Shown here: positions 45,771 through 54,067 of the stretch, in pieces
How positions within the stretch are numbered: the stretch's first letter is position 1
Layout: each line of letters begins with the position of its first letter
Assembly: GCF_014642675.1 (NCBI RefSeq)
Contig: NZ_BMIS01000003.1
Coordinates: 214,833-278,832 of the forward strand
Length of the DNA stretch: 64,000 nucleotides
DNA from: Nesterenkonia cremea
Lineage (GTDB): Bacteria; Actinomycetota; Actinomycetes; Actinomycetales; Micrococcaceae
Reading direction: 5' to 3'
Made by a program: the position numbers and the translations under genes
Notes under the pieces: generated by a model
The model's database searches: none
Seen by the model: only the letters and a program-made list of their open reading frames with translations
What the model was told of the DNA's origin: nothing

Positions 45771-45886
45771 TACGGACACTCCCGACTGTTACGGCAACGT
45801 AAAAGATGCGCTGTAACACCATCGTCATACGCTCCACTTAGGCTGTGAGCCTCAGAACGCAGATCAGAGGCAAGGAGGTGCCATCG

Positions 45887-46993
45887 GTGCTGGACAGGGT
45901 CACCGCGTACACAGAATGCTTCGAGGAGCCCCAGCGCTGGGCAGTTGCAACGATCGTTTCGATTCAGGGCTCCTCCCCCAGCCCCGTGGGCACCTCTATG
46001 GCCGTCTCCGCAGATCTGCAGATCATCGGCTCCCTCTCCGGAGGCTGCGTGGAGTCCTCCGTGGCAGCCCTGGCCCAGGACGCGATCAGCAGCGGCGAGA
46101 TCCGGCGCGAGGCCTTCGGCCCCGACGGCACCCTCTTCGAGCGCCAGGGCCTGGGGGCGGCCCTGACCTGCGGCGGGCAGATCGAAGTGCTGATCCAGCC
46201 GCTGGCCTCCCTGGAGCCCGAGCAGCTTCACCAGCTGCGCGGACTGGCGCGGCAGGATCCGCGCACTCCGGCCCAGCTCACCAGGAGGATCCACGACGAC
46301 GCCGGCGCTGAGCTCTCTGCCGAGGCCTCGGCTCTGGTCATCGAGGAGCGGCGCGACGGCGCTCCCCTGCTCATCCTCAGCGGCGTCCACGACGTCTCAG
46401 TGCACCTGGCCCAGCTCGCTCTCCAGGCCGGCTGGCGGGTGGAGATCGTGGATGTGCGCCCGGCCTTCGCCACGGCGGAACGTGTCCCCGAGGGTGTGCA
46501 GCTGACCGTGGGCGAGCCGGCCACCGTGATCCGCGAGCTGTTGGATGGGCCGCGGCCGTGGACGGCCATCTGCGTGATGACCCACCACCCGGATCTGGAT
46601 GTGCCGGTGCTGGACGCGGCTCTGCCTGCGCTGCTGGGTGATGAAGGCGCCGCCGCCGTCCTGCAGCCGGTGGACCTCCTGGGCGCCATGGGGTCCCGGC
46701 GCGCGGCGGCCCGGCGGGCGACTGCCCTGCAGGAGCGCGGCCACAGCGAGGAGAGCATCCGCGCCATCCGCACTCCCCTGGGCCTGGACCTGCAGGCCTC
46801 CACCGCGGCGGAGACGGCGGTGTCCATGTTCGCCGAACTCATCGCAGCACGGAACTCGACCGATACGGCAGACGCGGGACAGGCAGAGGCGGAGAACGCA
46901 GACCGCCTGGGCACTCCGCTCTCCGAACAGTCCGGCCCGGTGAACCGCACCAGAGGCCGCAGCATCAGCATCACCCGGGAGATGGCAGTCTGA
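45887..46993 (+). CDS. xdhC: XdhC-type xanthine dehydrogenase maturation factor
   Basis: 368 aa from GTG 45887 (AAGGAGG ends 8 nt before; upstream GTG codons are in frame). XdhC binds molybdenum cofactor, assists its sulfuration and inserts it into xanthine dehydrogenase. N-terminal XdhC_CoxI domain: VATIVSIQGSSPSPVGTSMAVSADLQIIGSLSGGCVE. C-terminal Rossmann-like domain: ILSGVHDVSVHLAQLALQAGWRVEIVDVRP, with YIGLMGSRRA-like AMGSRRAAARR. Directly precedes the xdh gene with no gap. Confidence 0.88.
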   Translation: MLDRVTAYTECFEEPQRWAVATIVSIQGSSPSPVGTSMAVSADLQIIGSLSGGCVESSVAALAQDAISSGEIRREAFGPDGTLFERQGLGAALTCGGQIEVLIQPLASLEPEQLHQLRGLARQDPRTPAQLTRRIHDDAGAELSAEASALVIEERRDGAPLLILSGVHDVSVHLAQLALQAGWRVEIVDVRPAFATAERVPEGVQLTVGEPATVIRELLDGPRPWTAICVMTHHPDLDVPVLDAALPALLGDEGAAAVLQPVDLLGAMGSRRAAARRATALQERGHSEESIRAIRTPLGLDLQASTAAETAVSMFAELIAARNSTDTADAGQAEAENADRLGTPLSEQSGPVNRTRGRSISITREMAV

Positions 46994-49900
46994 ATGGACA
47001 TCACCAGTGTCAACACCACGCTGACCAGCGCCGACCCGGAGGACTTCCGCTCCGGGGACGTCTGGCTGGCCGGCGGCACCGTCCTCCACTCCTACGGACA
47101 CGACTTCACCACGGCCGAGCCGCAGCGGCTCCTGGACATCACCCGTGCCGGATGGGCTCCCCTGACCTGGCATGAGGGCGATTCCGCCGGCACAGCATGG
47201 CCCGGGCTGGAGATCGCCGCCACCTGCACTGTGGCGCAGTTCCACGACGGCGCCCAGACCCTCCGCGCGGACCGGGGCGGACCCAGAGCTGAGCTGCCCG
47301 GACTGGAGCTGATGGTCCCGGCGGCACAGGCCTTCGTGGCCTCCTGGAAGGTGTGGAACACCTCCACCGTCGGCGGCAATGTGGCCACTGCCCTGCCCGC
47401 CGGCCCGATGATCTCCTGGCTCTCCGCCATGGAGGCCCAGGCCGTGATCCTGGGACCGGGAGGAAGCCGCAGTGAGGTTCTGGTCTCCGATCTGGTGACC
47501 GGCGTCGGCCAGACCGGACTGGAGCCCGGCGAGCTGATCCGCGCCTTCTTCGTGCCAGCCCATGCCCTGGAGCGGCCCACACTCATGGCCCGGGAGTCGC
47601 TGACCCGCTACGGGCGCTCGGCGGCCTTCCTGCTCGCCTCTCCCCTGCCGGAGAGATCCGCCCTGCGGCTGACCATCACCGCCAGCACCCAGCACCCGGT
47701 GATCCTGGAGGTGCCGGCTGATCAGGCGGCCCAGGCCGTGCGCAGCCGGATCCCGGAAGAGCTGTGGCATGACGATGTCCACGGCGATCCCGACTGGCGC
47801 GCCGAGGTCACCGAACGGCTGGCGGCAGAACTGGCCGCTGAGCTGTCCTCTGAGCTGGGCGCGGACCAGGCCGCCGCTGCCACCGGAGCAGCCGGCGCCG
47901 GGAGTGCCGCTCCCCTGCCCGAGCCCACCGTCCATCCTGAGGCGGCCCGGCCCGCTGCGGGCGCGGCACCCACTGCCGTGGTGGACGGCACCGAGCGTGC
48001 GGTGGACCCACAGCCGGGTCAGTGCCTGCGCACCTGGCTGCGTGATCAGGGCGCCCATGCGGTCAAGCGCGGCTGCGACGCCGGCGACTGCGGTGCCTGC
48101 ACGGTACAGATCGCCCAGCAGGGCCAGGCCCCGAAGGCAGTGCACAGCTGCATCATCCCGGCAGACCGTGCCGCAGGATCCCAGATCACCACTCTGGAAG
48201 GCCTGGCCCCTGAGGCATCCGAGCATGTGCGCGCCTCCCGCGAGGCCGGTGAATCGCCCTCGCTGTCAGATCTTCGGAAGAAGCTGCATCCCACGCAGCG
48301 CGACTTCCTGGAGTCCCACGGCTTCCAATGCGGATACTGCACCGCCGGCTACATCATGACTGCCAGCGCCGATGACGAGGGGCGCGGCGGCGAGCGGGAG
48401 AGGAAGTTCAAGGGCAACCTCTGCCGCTGCACCGGCTACTGCTCCATCACTGAAGCACTGGACGGTGCTGAGAATCCGCGGGTCACCGAGGAGGACTCCC
48501 CCGGCACCAGCCCGATGCCCCCGGCAGGCCCCGGCGTGGTCACCGGGACAGTGGACTACACCTTCGACACCTATGAGCCGAGCTCTGATCAGCCCGGTTC
48601 TGCCCAGACCAGCGCTGCCGAGCTGCATGTGGTGGTGCACCGCAGCCCGACGGCGCACGCCCGGATCCGCAGCATCGACACCTCCACCGCACTGGCCTCC
48701 CCCGGCGTGGTCGCCGTGCTCACCCATGAGGACGTCCCCGCCGAGATCCGCTACTCCAGCGCCCAGCACGAGCTGGTGGGCGATGACCCGGCGGACACCC
48801 GCCTGTTGGATGACACTGTGCGCCATGTGGGACAGCGCGTGGCCGTGGTGGTCGCCGAGTCCCGGCGTCAGGCTGCCCGTGCCGCCCGGCTGATCGAGGT
48901 GGACTATGAGCCGCTGCCGGCCGTCTTCGACCCTGCCGAGGCACTCACCGAGGGCGCACCGGTGCTGCATCCGGAGGACGGCTCCCCGCGCACCGATGCG
49001 CTGGGCAGCGAGTATTTCCCCATCCAGGATCCGCAGCGGAATCTGGTGGCCTCGGCCGAGGCCTCATCCGGCGACGCCGAGGTCGCACTGAGCAGCTCCG
49101 CGCACTCCTATACCGGCCGCTTCCAGACCCACCGGACCTCCCATGTGGCCCTGGAGACCCACGGCGCCCGGGGCTGGATCGATGAGGAGGGCCGCTACAC
49201 GCTGCGCTCCTCCACCCAGGTCCCCTTCCTGGCACGGAGGGCGCTGTGCAGGATCTTCGGGCTCTCCCCGGAGCAGCTGCGGGTCTACGCCCCGCGCGTG
49301 GGCGGCGGCTTCGGCTCCAAGCAGGAGGTCCTCGCCGAAGACATCGTGCTGCTGGTGCTCAAGGCCCTGGCTGAGCGCGGCATCCGCCGGCCGGTCTCCT
49401 GGGAGCTGACCCGCACCGAGGCGCTCACCGCCACCACCACGCGGCATCCCTACACGATCGATGTCAGCCTGGGCGCCGACGCCGAGGGGAAGCTCACCGC
49501 CCAGCAGCTGGAGATCCTCTCCGACACCGGCGCCTACGGCAACCACGGGCCCGGAGTCATGTTCCATTCGGCGCACGAGTCCATGCAGATCTACTCGGCC
49601 CCGGCCAAGCGGGTCTCCGCGCGGGTCGTCTACACGAACAACCCTCCCTCGGGGGCGTTCCGGGGGTACGGGCTCAGCCAGACGCTCTTCGCCGTGGACT
49701 GCGCCATGGACGAGCTGGCCCATCAGCTGGGCCGCGATCCTATGGAGTTCAAGACTGCGAACATCGTCCAGTACGGGGAGGCGTTCTTCGGCTCCGAGGG
49801 CGATGACGTGGAAGTCGACATCCGCGGACTCCAGCAGTGCGTGGAGATCATGGGGCGCGAGCTGCGCACCGAGCCGCTGAGCCCCAGCGAGCTCGCCCAG

Positions 49901-50794
49901 TGCGAGGCGCGCCTGGCAGAGGAGCGCCACGGCTTCTCCGCGAGCCGTCGCGGGGACTGGGCGCTCGGCGTCGGGTCCTCGGTGACCATGATCGACACCG
50001 CTCCGCCCAACGGTCATCATTCCCATGCTCAGATCAGGCCGCTGGGCGATGATGCCTATGAACTGAAGGTGGGCACCGCCGAGTTCGGCAACGGGACCTC
50101 CACCGTCCACCGCCAGGTGGTGGCCGAGGTGCTGGGCACCACCGCGGAGAAGATACGGCTGCGTCAGGCGGACACTGAGCTGGTCTCCCATGACACCGGG
50201 GCCTTCGCCTCCACCGGCATCACTGTGGGGGTCAAGGCCGCTCACGCCGCCGCCCAAGATCTGCGCAAACAGCTCGCCGCCCTGCCCGAGGACGTCAGCC
50301 CCGCCGACTGTGTGGGCAACGGCTCCTGGGCCGGCACCCCGAGGACTGCGGCCTTCAACGTCCACGGATTCCGTGTGGCGGTGGACCGCCGCAGCGGCAC
50401 TCTGGTGATCCTGCAGTCGGTCCAGGCCGCCGACGCCGGAACCGTGCTGAATCATGCACAGGCCCGCGGTCAGGTGGAGGGCGGTGCGGCCCAGGCCACC
50501 GGTGCCGCGCTCTTCGAGGAGGTGGAGATCGACGCCGATGGGCGGATCACCACGGACATCCTGCGGAACTATCACATTCCCCAGATGGCGGATGTGGTGA
50601 AGACCGAGGTGCACTTCGCTCAGACTCGGGATCACCTGGGGCCGCTGGGTGCGAAGTCGATGTCGGAGTCTCCGTTCAACCCCGTGGCCCCGGCGCTGGG
50701 CAATGCGATCCGCGACGCGATCGGCATCCGGCTGAGCCGGACCCCCTTCCGGAAGGACCGGATCGCGGCCGCCCTGCGCGCGGAGGGGGCATAG
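46994..50794 (+). CDS. xdh: Single-chain xanthine dehydrogenase, FAD-[2Fe-2S]-Mo domain order
   Basis: Oxidises hypoxanthine and xanthine to urate. 1266 aa. Residues 1-265 are the FAD domain (NTSTVGGNVATALPAGPM); 275-327 an Ala/Pro linker; 328-500 the ferredoxin part with RGCDAGDCGACTV (Cys361, 366, 369), FQCGYCTAGYIM (Cys446, 449) and NLCRCTGYC (Cys477, 479); about 515-1266 the molybdopterin domain with VGGGFGSKQEV, PPSGAFRGYGLSQT and GAKSMSESPFNPVAPALGNAI, whose Glu is the likely catalytic base. Animal XDH is ordered 2Fe-2S, FAD, Mo, and most bacterial enzymes are split, so this fusion is unusual. Begins 1 bp after xdhC. Confidence 0.9.
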   Translation: MDITSVNTTLTSADPEDFRSGDVWLAGGTVLHSYGHDFTTAEPQRLLDITRAGWAPLTWHEGDSAGTAWPGLEIAATCTVAQFHDGAQTLRADRGGPRAELPGLELMVPAAQAFVASWKVWNTSTVGGNVATALPAGPMISWLSAMEAQAVILGPGGSRSEVLVSDLVTGVGQTGLEPGELIRAFFVPAHALERPTLMARESLTRYGRSAAFLLASPLPERSALRLTITASTQHPVILEVPADQAAQAVRSRIPEELWHDDVHGDPDWRAEVTERLAAELAAELSSELGADQAAAATGAAGAGSAAPLPEPTVHPEAARPAAGAAPTAVVDGTERAVDPQPGQCLRTWLRDQGAHAVKRGCDAGDCGACTVQIAQQGQAPKAVHSCIIPADRAAGSQITTLEGLAPEASEHVRASREAGESPSLSDLRKKLHPTQRDFLESHGFQCGYCTAGYIMTASADDEGRGGERERKFKGNLCRCTGYCSITEALDGAENPRVTEEDSPGTSPMPPAGPGVVTGTVDYTFDTYEPSSDQPGSAQTSAAELHVVVHRSPTAHARIRSIDTSTALASPGVVAVLTHEDVPAEIRYSSAQHELVGDDPADTRLLDDTVRHVGQRVAVVVAESRRQAARAARLIEVDYEPLPAVFDPAEALTEGAPVLHPEDGSPRTDALGSEYFPIQDPQRNLVASAEASSGDAEVALSSSAHSYTGRFQTHRTSHVALETHGARGWIDEEGRYTLRSSTQVPFLARRALCRIFGLSPEQLRVYAPRVGGGFGSKQEVLAEDIVLLVLKALAERGIRRPVSWELTRTEALTATTTRHPYTIDVSLGADAEGKLTAQQLEILSDTGAYGNHGPGVMFHSAHESMQIYSAPAKRVSARVVYTNNPPSGAFRGYGLSQTLFAVDCAMDELAHQLGRDPMEFKTANIVQYGEAFFGSEGDDVEVDIRGLQQCVEIMGRELRTEPLSPSELAQCEARLAEERHGFSASRRGDWALGVGSSVTMIDTAPPNGHHSHAQIRPLGDDAYELKVGTAEFGNGTSTVHRQVVAEVLGTTAEKIRLRQADTELVSHDTGAFASTGITVGVKAAHAAAQDLRKQLAALPEDVSPADCVGNGSWAGTPRTAAFNVHGFRVAVDRRSGTLVILQSVQAADAGTVLNHAQARGQVEGGAAQATGAALFEEVEIDADGRITTDILRNYHIPQMADVVKTEVHFAQTRDHLGPLGAKSMSESPFNPVAPALGNAIRDAIGIRLSRTPFRKDRIAAALRAEGA

Positions 50795-50806
50795 CTGCCA
50801 CCGGTG

Positions 50807-50872
50807 GCGTGGGCACTTTGATGTGCTCTCCAGCGGCGTCGGACGGCTGAGAACGCATGGACGTGCCCACGC
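50807..50872. repeat. Intergenic hairpin element, copy 2
   Basis: Arms GCGTGGGCAC (50807-50816) and GTGCCCACGC (50863-50872), perfect 10-bp stem with a 46-nt loop, between convergent xdh and mocA. It shares motif order and spacing with the element at 30095-30153. A probable terminator or repeat element. Confidence 0.5.
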
Positions 50873-50900
50873 AACGTGTGAAGCCGAGAATCGTGTGGGA

Positions 50901-51506
50901 TCAGGAGGAGGCGAGGTCCTCGGGGGTGTCCAGGTCGGCGTCGTCGGCGAGGTCAGTGATGTCCACCAGGTCCACGCGGCCCGCATGAGCCTTCAGATAG
51001 GACCGTGCACCCTCATCGGCGGAGGCCAGCGCAGCCGCGGCCAGGGCGTCCTCGATGTCGAAGACCACCGGATGCCCGGGCCTCCACTCCACACAGCCGC
51101 GGGTGATCCGGCCGGGCTCATGCTCGCCCAGCACGGCCGCGAGCGCCTGCTCGTCGATACCCGGCTGATCCACCAGGAGCACAGCACAGCGGGCGAAGCC
51201 GGCGTCGTGCGCGGCCTTCACTCCGGCACGGAACGACGCCGAGAGCCCCGCTTCCCACTGCTCGGCGGCCACCACATGGGACCGGCCCATCAGCTCGGGC
51301 TCAGCACGGCGCAGCTCCTCTTCCACCTGCTGGGCCTCGGATCCCAGCACCAGGACAGGAGAGGTTCCGGCGGCCAGAACCGCGCGGACCGCACGGATGC
51401 CCAACGGCTCAGCTCCAGACCCCACCCGCAGCAGGGCCTTGCTGCGGGTGCCCAGGCGCCTGCCGGCCCCGGCTGCCAGGATGATGGTCGCCGTCGTGGT
51501 GCTCAT
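50901..51506 (-). CDS. mocA: MocA-type molybdenum cofactor cytidylyltransferase
   Basis: 201 aa from ATG 51506. Nucleotidyltransferase fold with LAAGAGRRLGTRSKALL (about residues 10-26) and VLLVDQPGID. Members transfer CMP to molybdopterin for some hydroxylases; next to xdh and xdhC this is the natural role, although xanthine dehydrogenases often use unmodified Moco. The -10 box CAGACT (51519-51514) lies 7 nt before the ATG. Downstream of the adenosine/adenine deaminase on the same strand. Confidence 0.8.
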   Translation of the reverse strand: MSTTTATIILAAGAGRRLGTRSKALLRVGSGAEPLGIRAVRAVLAAGTSPVLVLGSEAQQVEEELRRAEPELMGRSHVVAAEQWEAGLSASFRAGVKAAHDAGFARCAVLLVDQPGIDEQALAAVLGEHEPGRITRGCVEWRPGHPVVFDIEDALAAAALASADEGARSYLKAHAGRVDLVDITDLADDADLDTPEDLASS

Positions 51507-51549
51507 ACTCCTCAGTCTGGCACTCCCCTGCTCAGCGGGAACGGACTGA

Positions 51550-52545
51550 TCAGGCCTCGGCCAGCCAGGTGTCCACTGCGGCCAGCAGCTCCTGGCGGCG
51601 GCGCTGGTCGATGAAGCTGGAGGTGAAGGAGTTCTTGGCCAGCTGGGCCAGATCCTCGGCGTCCAGGCTGAACTGCTCGGCGATGGCCCGGAAGTTGTCG
51701 TCCACATAACCACCGAAGTAGGCCGGGTCATCGGAGTGGATGCTGACCAGCAGGCCGGCCTCCAGCAGCTCGGGCAGCGGGTGCTCGGCGATGCTGGGCA
51801 CACCCTTGAGCCGGACGTTGGAGAGCGGGCAGACGGTCAGCGGCACCTGCTCCTCGGCCAGGCGGCTCACCAGCTCCGGGTCTTCCAGACTGCGCACACC
51901 GTGGTCGATCCGCTCGGCGCCGAGCACGTCCAGGGCCTGCCATACGTACTCGGCCGGGCCCTCCTCTCCCGCGTGGGCCACGCGGCGCAGGCCATGCCGG
52001 GCGGCCAGCTCGAAGGCCTCCTGGAAGAGCTGCGGCGGGTAGTCCCGCTCGGCGGAATCCAGTCCGACGCCGATGATCGGCGCCTCCATCTCCAGCAGAT
52101 CCTTCAGCACGGTCACGGCCTCGGCCGGATCACGGTCGCGCAGGAAGCAGACGATCAGCGAGCTGCTGACCCCGAAGCGCTCCCGGCTCTCGGCCAGCAC
52201 GGAGGAGATGCCGTCCACCACGGTCTTCAGCTCCACGCCGCGGACCAGGTGGGCCTGCGGGTCGAAGAAGAGCTCCACGTGGCGGACCCCGCCGGCAGCC
52301 GCCCGCTCCAGGTAGGCCGCGGTCATATCGGCGAAATCCTGCTCGGTCTGCAGCACCTGCATGGTGGCGTAGTAGAGGTCCAGGAAGGACTGCAGGTCGT
52401 CGAACTCGTAGCGGGACCGCAGATCATCGATGTCCCGGTAGGGCAGCTCTGTGCCGTTGCGCTCCGCCAGGGTGCAGACGAGCTCAGGCTCCAGCGTTCC
52501 CTCGATGTGGATGTGCAGCTCGGCGGCGGGCGGGTCGAATCTCAC
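51550..52545 (-). CDS. Adenosine/adenine deaminase family protein
   Basis: 331 aa. Zn-site ELHIHIEGTLEPELV at the N-terminus, HAGEEGPAEYVWQALDVLGAERIDHGVRS, CPLSNVRLKGV and SIHSDDPAYFGGYV with the metal Asp. The EGTLEPEL start and the CPLSNVRLK form are closer to the adenine deaminases of this family (adenine to hypoxanthine) than to adenosine deaminase, so adenine is the preferred guess. It overlaps allB by 4 nt (ATGA), an operon feeding purines to xdh. Confidence 0.82.
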   Translation of the reverse strand: MRFDPPAAELHIHIEGTLEPELVCTLAERNGTELPYRDIDDLRSRYEFDDLQSFLDLYYATMQVLQTEQDFADMTAAYLERAAAGGVRHVELFFDPQAHLVRGVELKTVVDGISSVLAESRERFGVSSSLIVCFLRDRDPAEAVTVLKDLLEMEAPIIGVGLDSAERDYPPQLFQEAFELAARHGLRRVAHAGEEGPAEYVWQALDVLGAERIDHGVRSLEDPELVSRLAEEQVPLTVCPLSNVRLKGVPSIAEHPLPELLEAGLLVSIHSDDPAYFGGYVDDNFRAIAEQFSLDAEDLAQLAKNSFTSSFIDQRRRQELLAAVDTWLAEA

Positions 52546-53963
52546 TCGAGGACTCCTTCAGGAGATGGCACGTGGGTCAGGAAAGTGCCCTGCAACGGCA
52601 GCGGATCCGTGGTGTCCAGGCTGGAGAACAGCTGAGTTCCGCGCACCACCGACCCCACCACGGTCCCCTGCAGCTCCAGGCCGTCATAGGCGGACACCGG
52701 GTTCTTATGGGCCAGCCCGCGCGCGGAGACCACATGGGTCTCCTTGGGGTCGTAGAAGGCGAAGTCGGCATCCTTCCCGACGCCGATGCTCCCCTTGGAC
52801 TCCAGGTTCACCTGCTGCGCGGTGTTCTGGGCCATCCAGGCGGAGACCTGCTCCAGGCCGATGCCGCGCTCCCTGGCGTGGTGGGCCACGGCGTTGAATC
52901 CGACCTGGAGCCCGGAGATCCCGCCCCAGGCCTGCTGCAGGTCAGGGGCGCCCCGGTACTTCTCCTTGGAGGTGGCCGGTGAGTGGTCGGAGACGATGCA
53001 GTCGATCAGCCCGTCCTGCAGGCCCTGCCACAGCGCGTCGCGGTTGCCGGCGTCACGGATGGGCGGGCAGCACTTGAACTCGGCGGCGCCGTCGGGGATC
53101 TTCTCCGCCTCGAAGCACAGGTAGTGCGGGCAGGTCTCCACAGTCAGCGGCAGGCCCTCATCGCGGGCGTCCTTGATGATGTCCAGCGCCTGGGCCGAGG
53201 CCAGGTGGAGGATGTGGGTGCGGCAGCCGGTCTCCCTGACGGTCTCGATCAGCGCGGTGATCGCCTTGACCTCCGCATCATGGGGGCGGGTCCCGGCCCA
53301 GGCGGCGTAGCTGGGGATGGAGGGGGCCGCGGCGGCTCCGCTGGCGGCGTCGATGGTGGCCGCGTCCTCTGCGTGGACGATGACCAGCCCGTCGAAGGAG
53401 GCCACCTCGGTCATGGCCTCGCGCAGCTGGGGAATGCTGACCGGCGGGAACTCGTCCACTCCGGAAGGCAGCAGGAAGCATTTGAAGCCGAAGACACCGG
53501 CCTCCCAGAGTGGCCGCAGCTCGGCGGTGTTGCCCGGGACGATCCCGCCCCAGAAGCCGGTGTCCACATAGGTCTGCCCCTGGGCGGCGGCCTTCTTCTC
53601 GGCCAGGGCGTCAGTGCTGACCGTGGGCGGGATGCTGTTCAACGGCATATCCACCAGCGTGGTGACTCCACCCAGTGCGGCCGCGGCGGTGGCGGTGGCG
53701 AAGCCTTCCCAGCTGGTGCGGCCGGGCTCGTTGATGTGCACGTGGGTGTCCACATTGCCCGGCAGGACTCTGATGCCGTCGCGCACCCGCAGGGTCCCGA
53801 CGCCGGCAGTCACCTCGGAAGCGCGGATGATCTCTTGCTGATGCTTGGCACCGCCGGGATCGAGCTCATGGACGGCGAGGATGCGCCCATCGACGATCTC
53901 CACCCGGGCCGGGATGAACCGCCCCTCCACGAGTACCTCTTCCGCGATGAGATGACGGATCAT
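52542..53963 (-). CDS. allB: Allantoinase
   Basis: Opens the hydantoin ring of allantoin to allantoate. 473 aa from ATG 53963. Metal motif GNVDTHVHINEPGRTSWEGF, carbamylated-Lys region FGFKCFLLPSGVDEFP, VHAEDAATI, HILHLASA, and DHSPATSKEKYRG with the catalytic Asp. The product goes to AllC at 58636-59961. It overlaps the downstream deaminase gene by 4 nt. A 104-bp gap separates it from the NCS2 permease stop. Confidence 0.92.
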   Translation of the reverse strand: MIRHLIAEEVLVEGRFIPARVEIVDGRILAVHELDPGGAKHQQEIIRASEVTAGVGTLRVRDGIRVLPGNVDTHVHINEPGRTSWEGFATATAAAALGGVTTLVDMPLNSIPPTVSTDALAEKKAAAQGQTYVDTGFWGGIVPGNTAELRPLWEAGVFGFKCFLLPSGVDEFPPVSIPQLREAMTEVASFDGLVIVHAEDAATIDAASGAAAAPSIPSYAAWAGTRPHDAEVKAITALIETVRETGCRTHILHLASAQALDIIKDARDEGLPLTVETCPHYLCFEAEKIPDGAAEFKCCPPIRDAGNRDALWQGLQDGLIDCIVSDHSPATSKEKYRGAPDLQQAWGGISGLQVGFNAVAHHARERGIGLEQVSAWMAQNTAQQVNLESKGSIGVGKDADFAFYDPKETHVVSARGLAHKNPVSAYDGLELQGTVVGSVVRGTQLFSSLDTTDPLPLQGTFLTHVPSPEGVLE

Positions 53964-54067
53964 CGATGACTGCCTTTCTGCCCGCTCGCTGCCTGCCTCC
54001 ACCCTACGTCCCATGTATGTCGCGCAGGTTGAATCGGTGTTCACACAGTGTCTCGGGGACTGCGGGG

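Noticed and set aside
46397..48226. 609-codon minus-strand open frame
   Set aside because: Antisense to xdhC and xdh, which have unmistakable Fe-S and FAD motifs; no family pattern on this strand.
49064..50986. 640-codon minus-strand open frame
   Set aside because: Antisense to the molybdopterin domain of xdh; composition is shadow-like and it has no plausible start.
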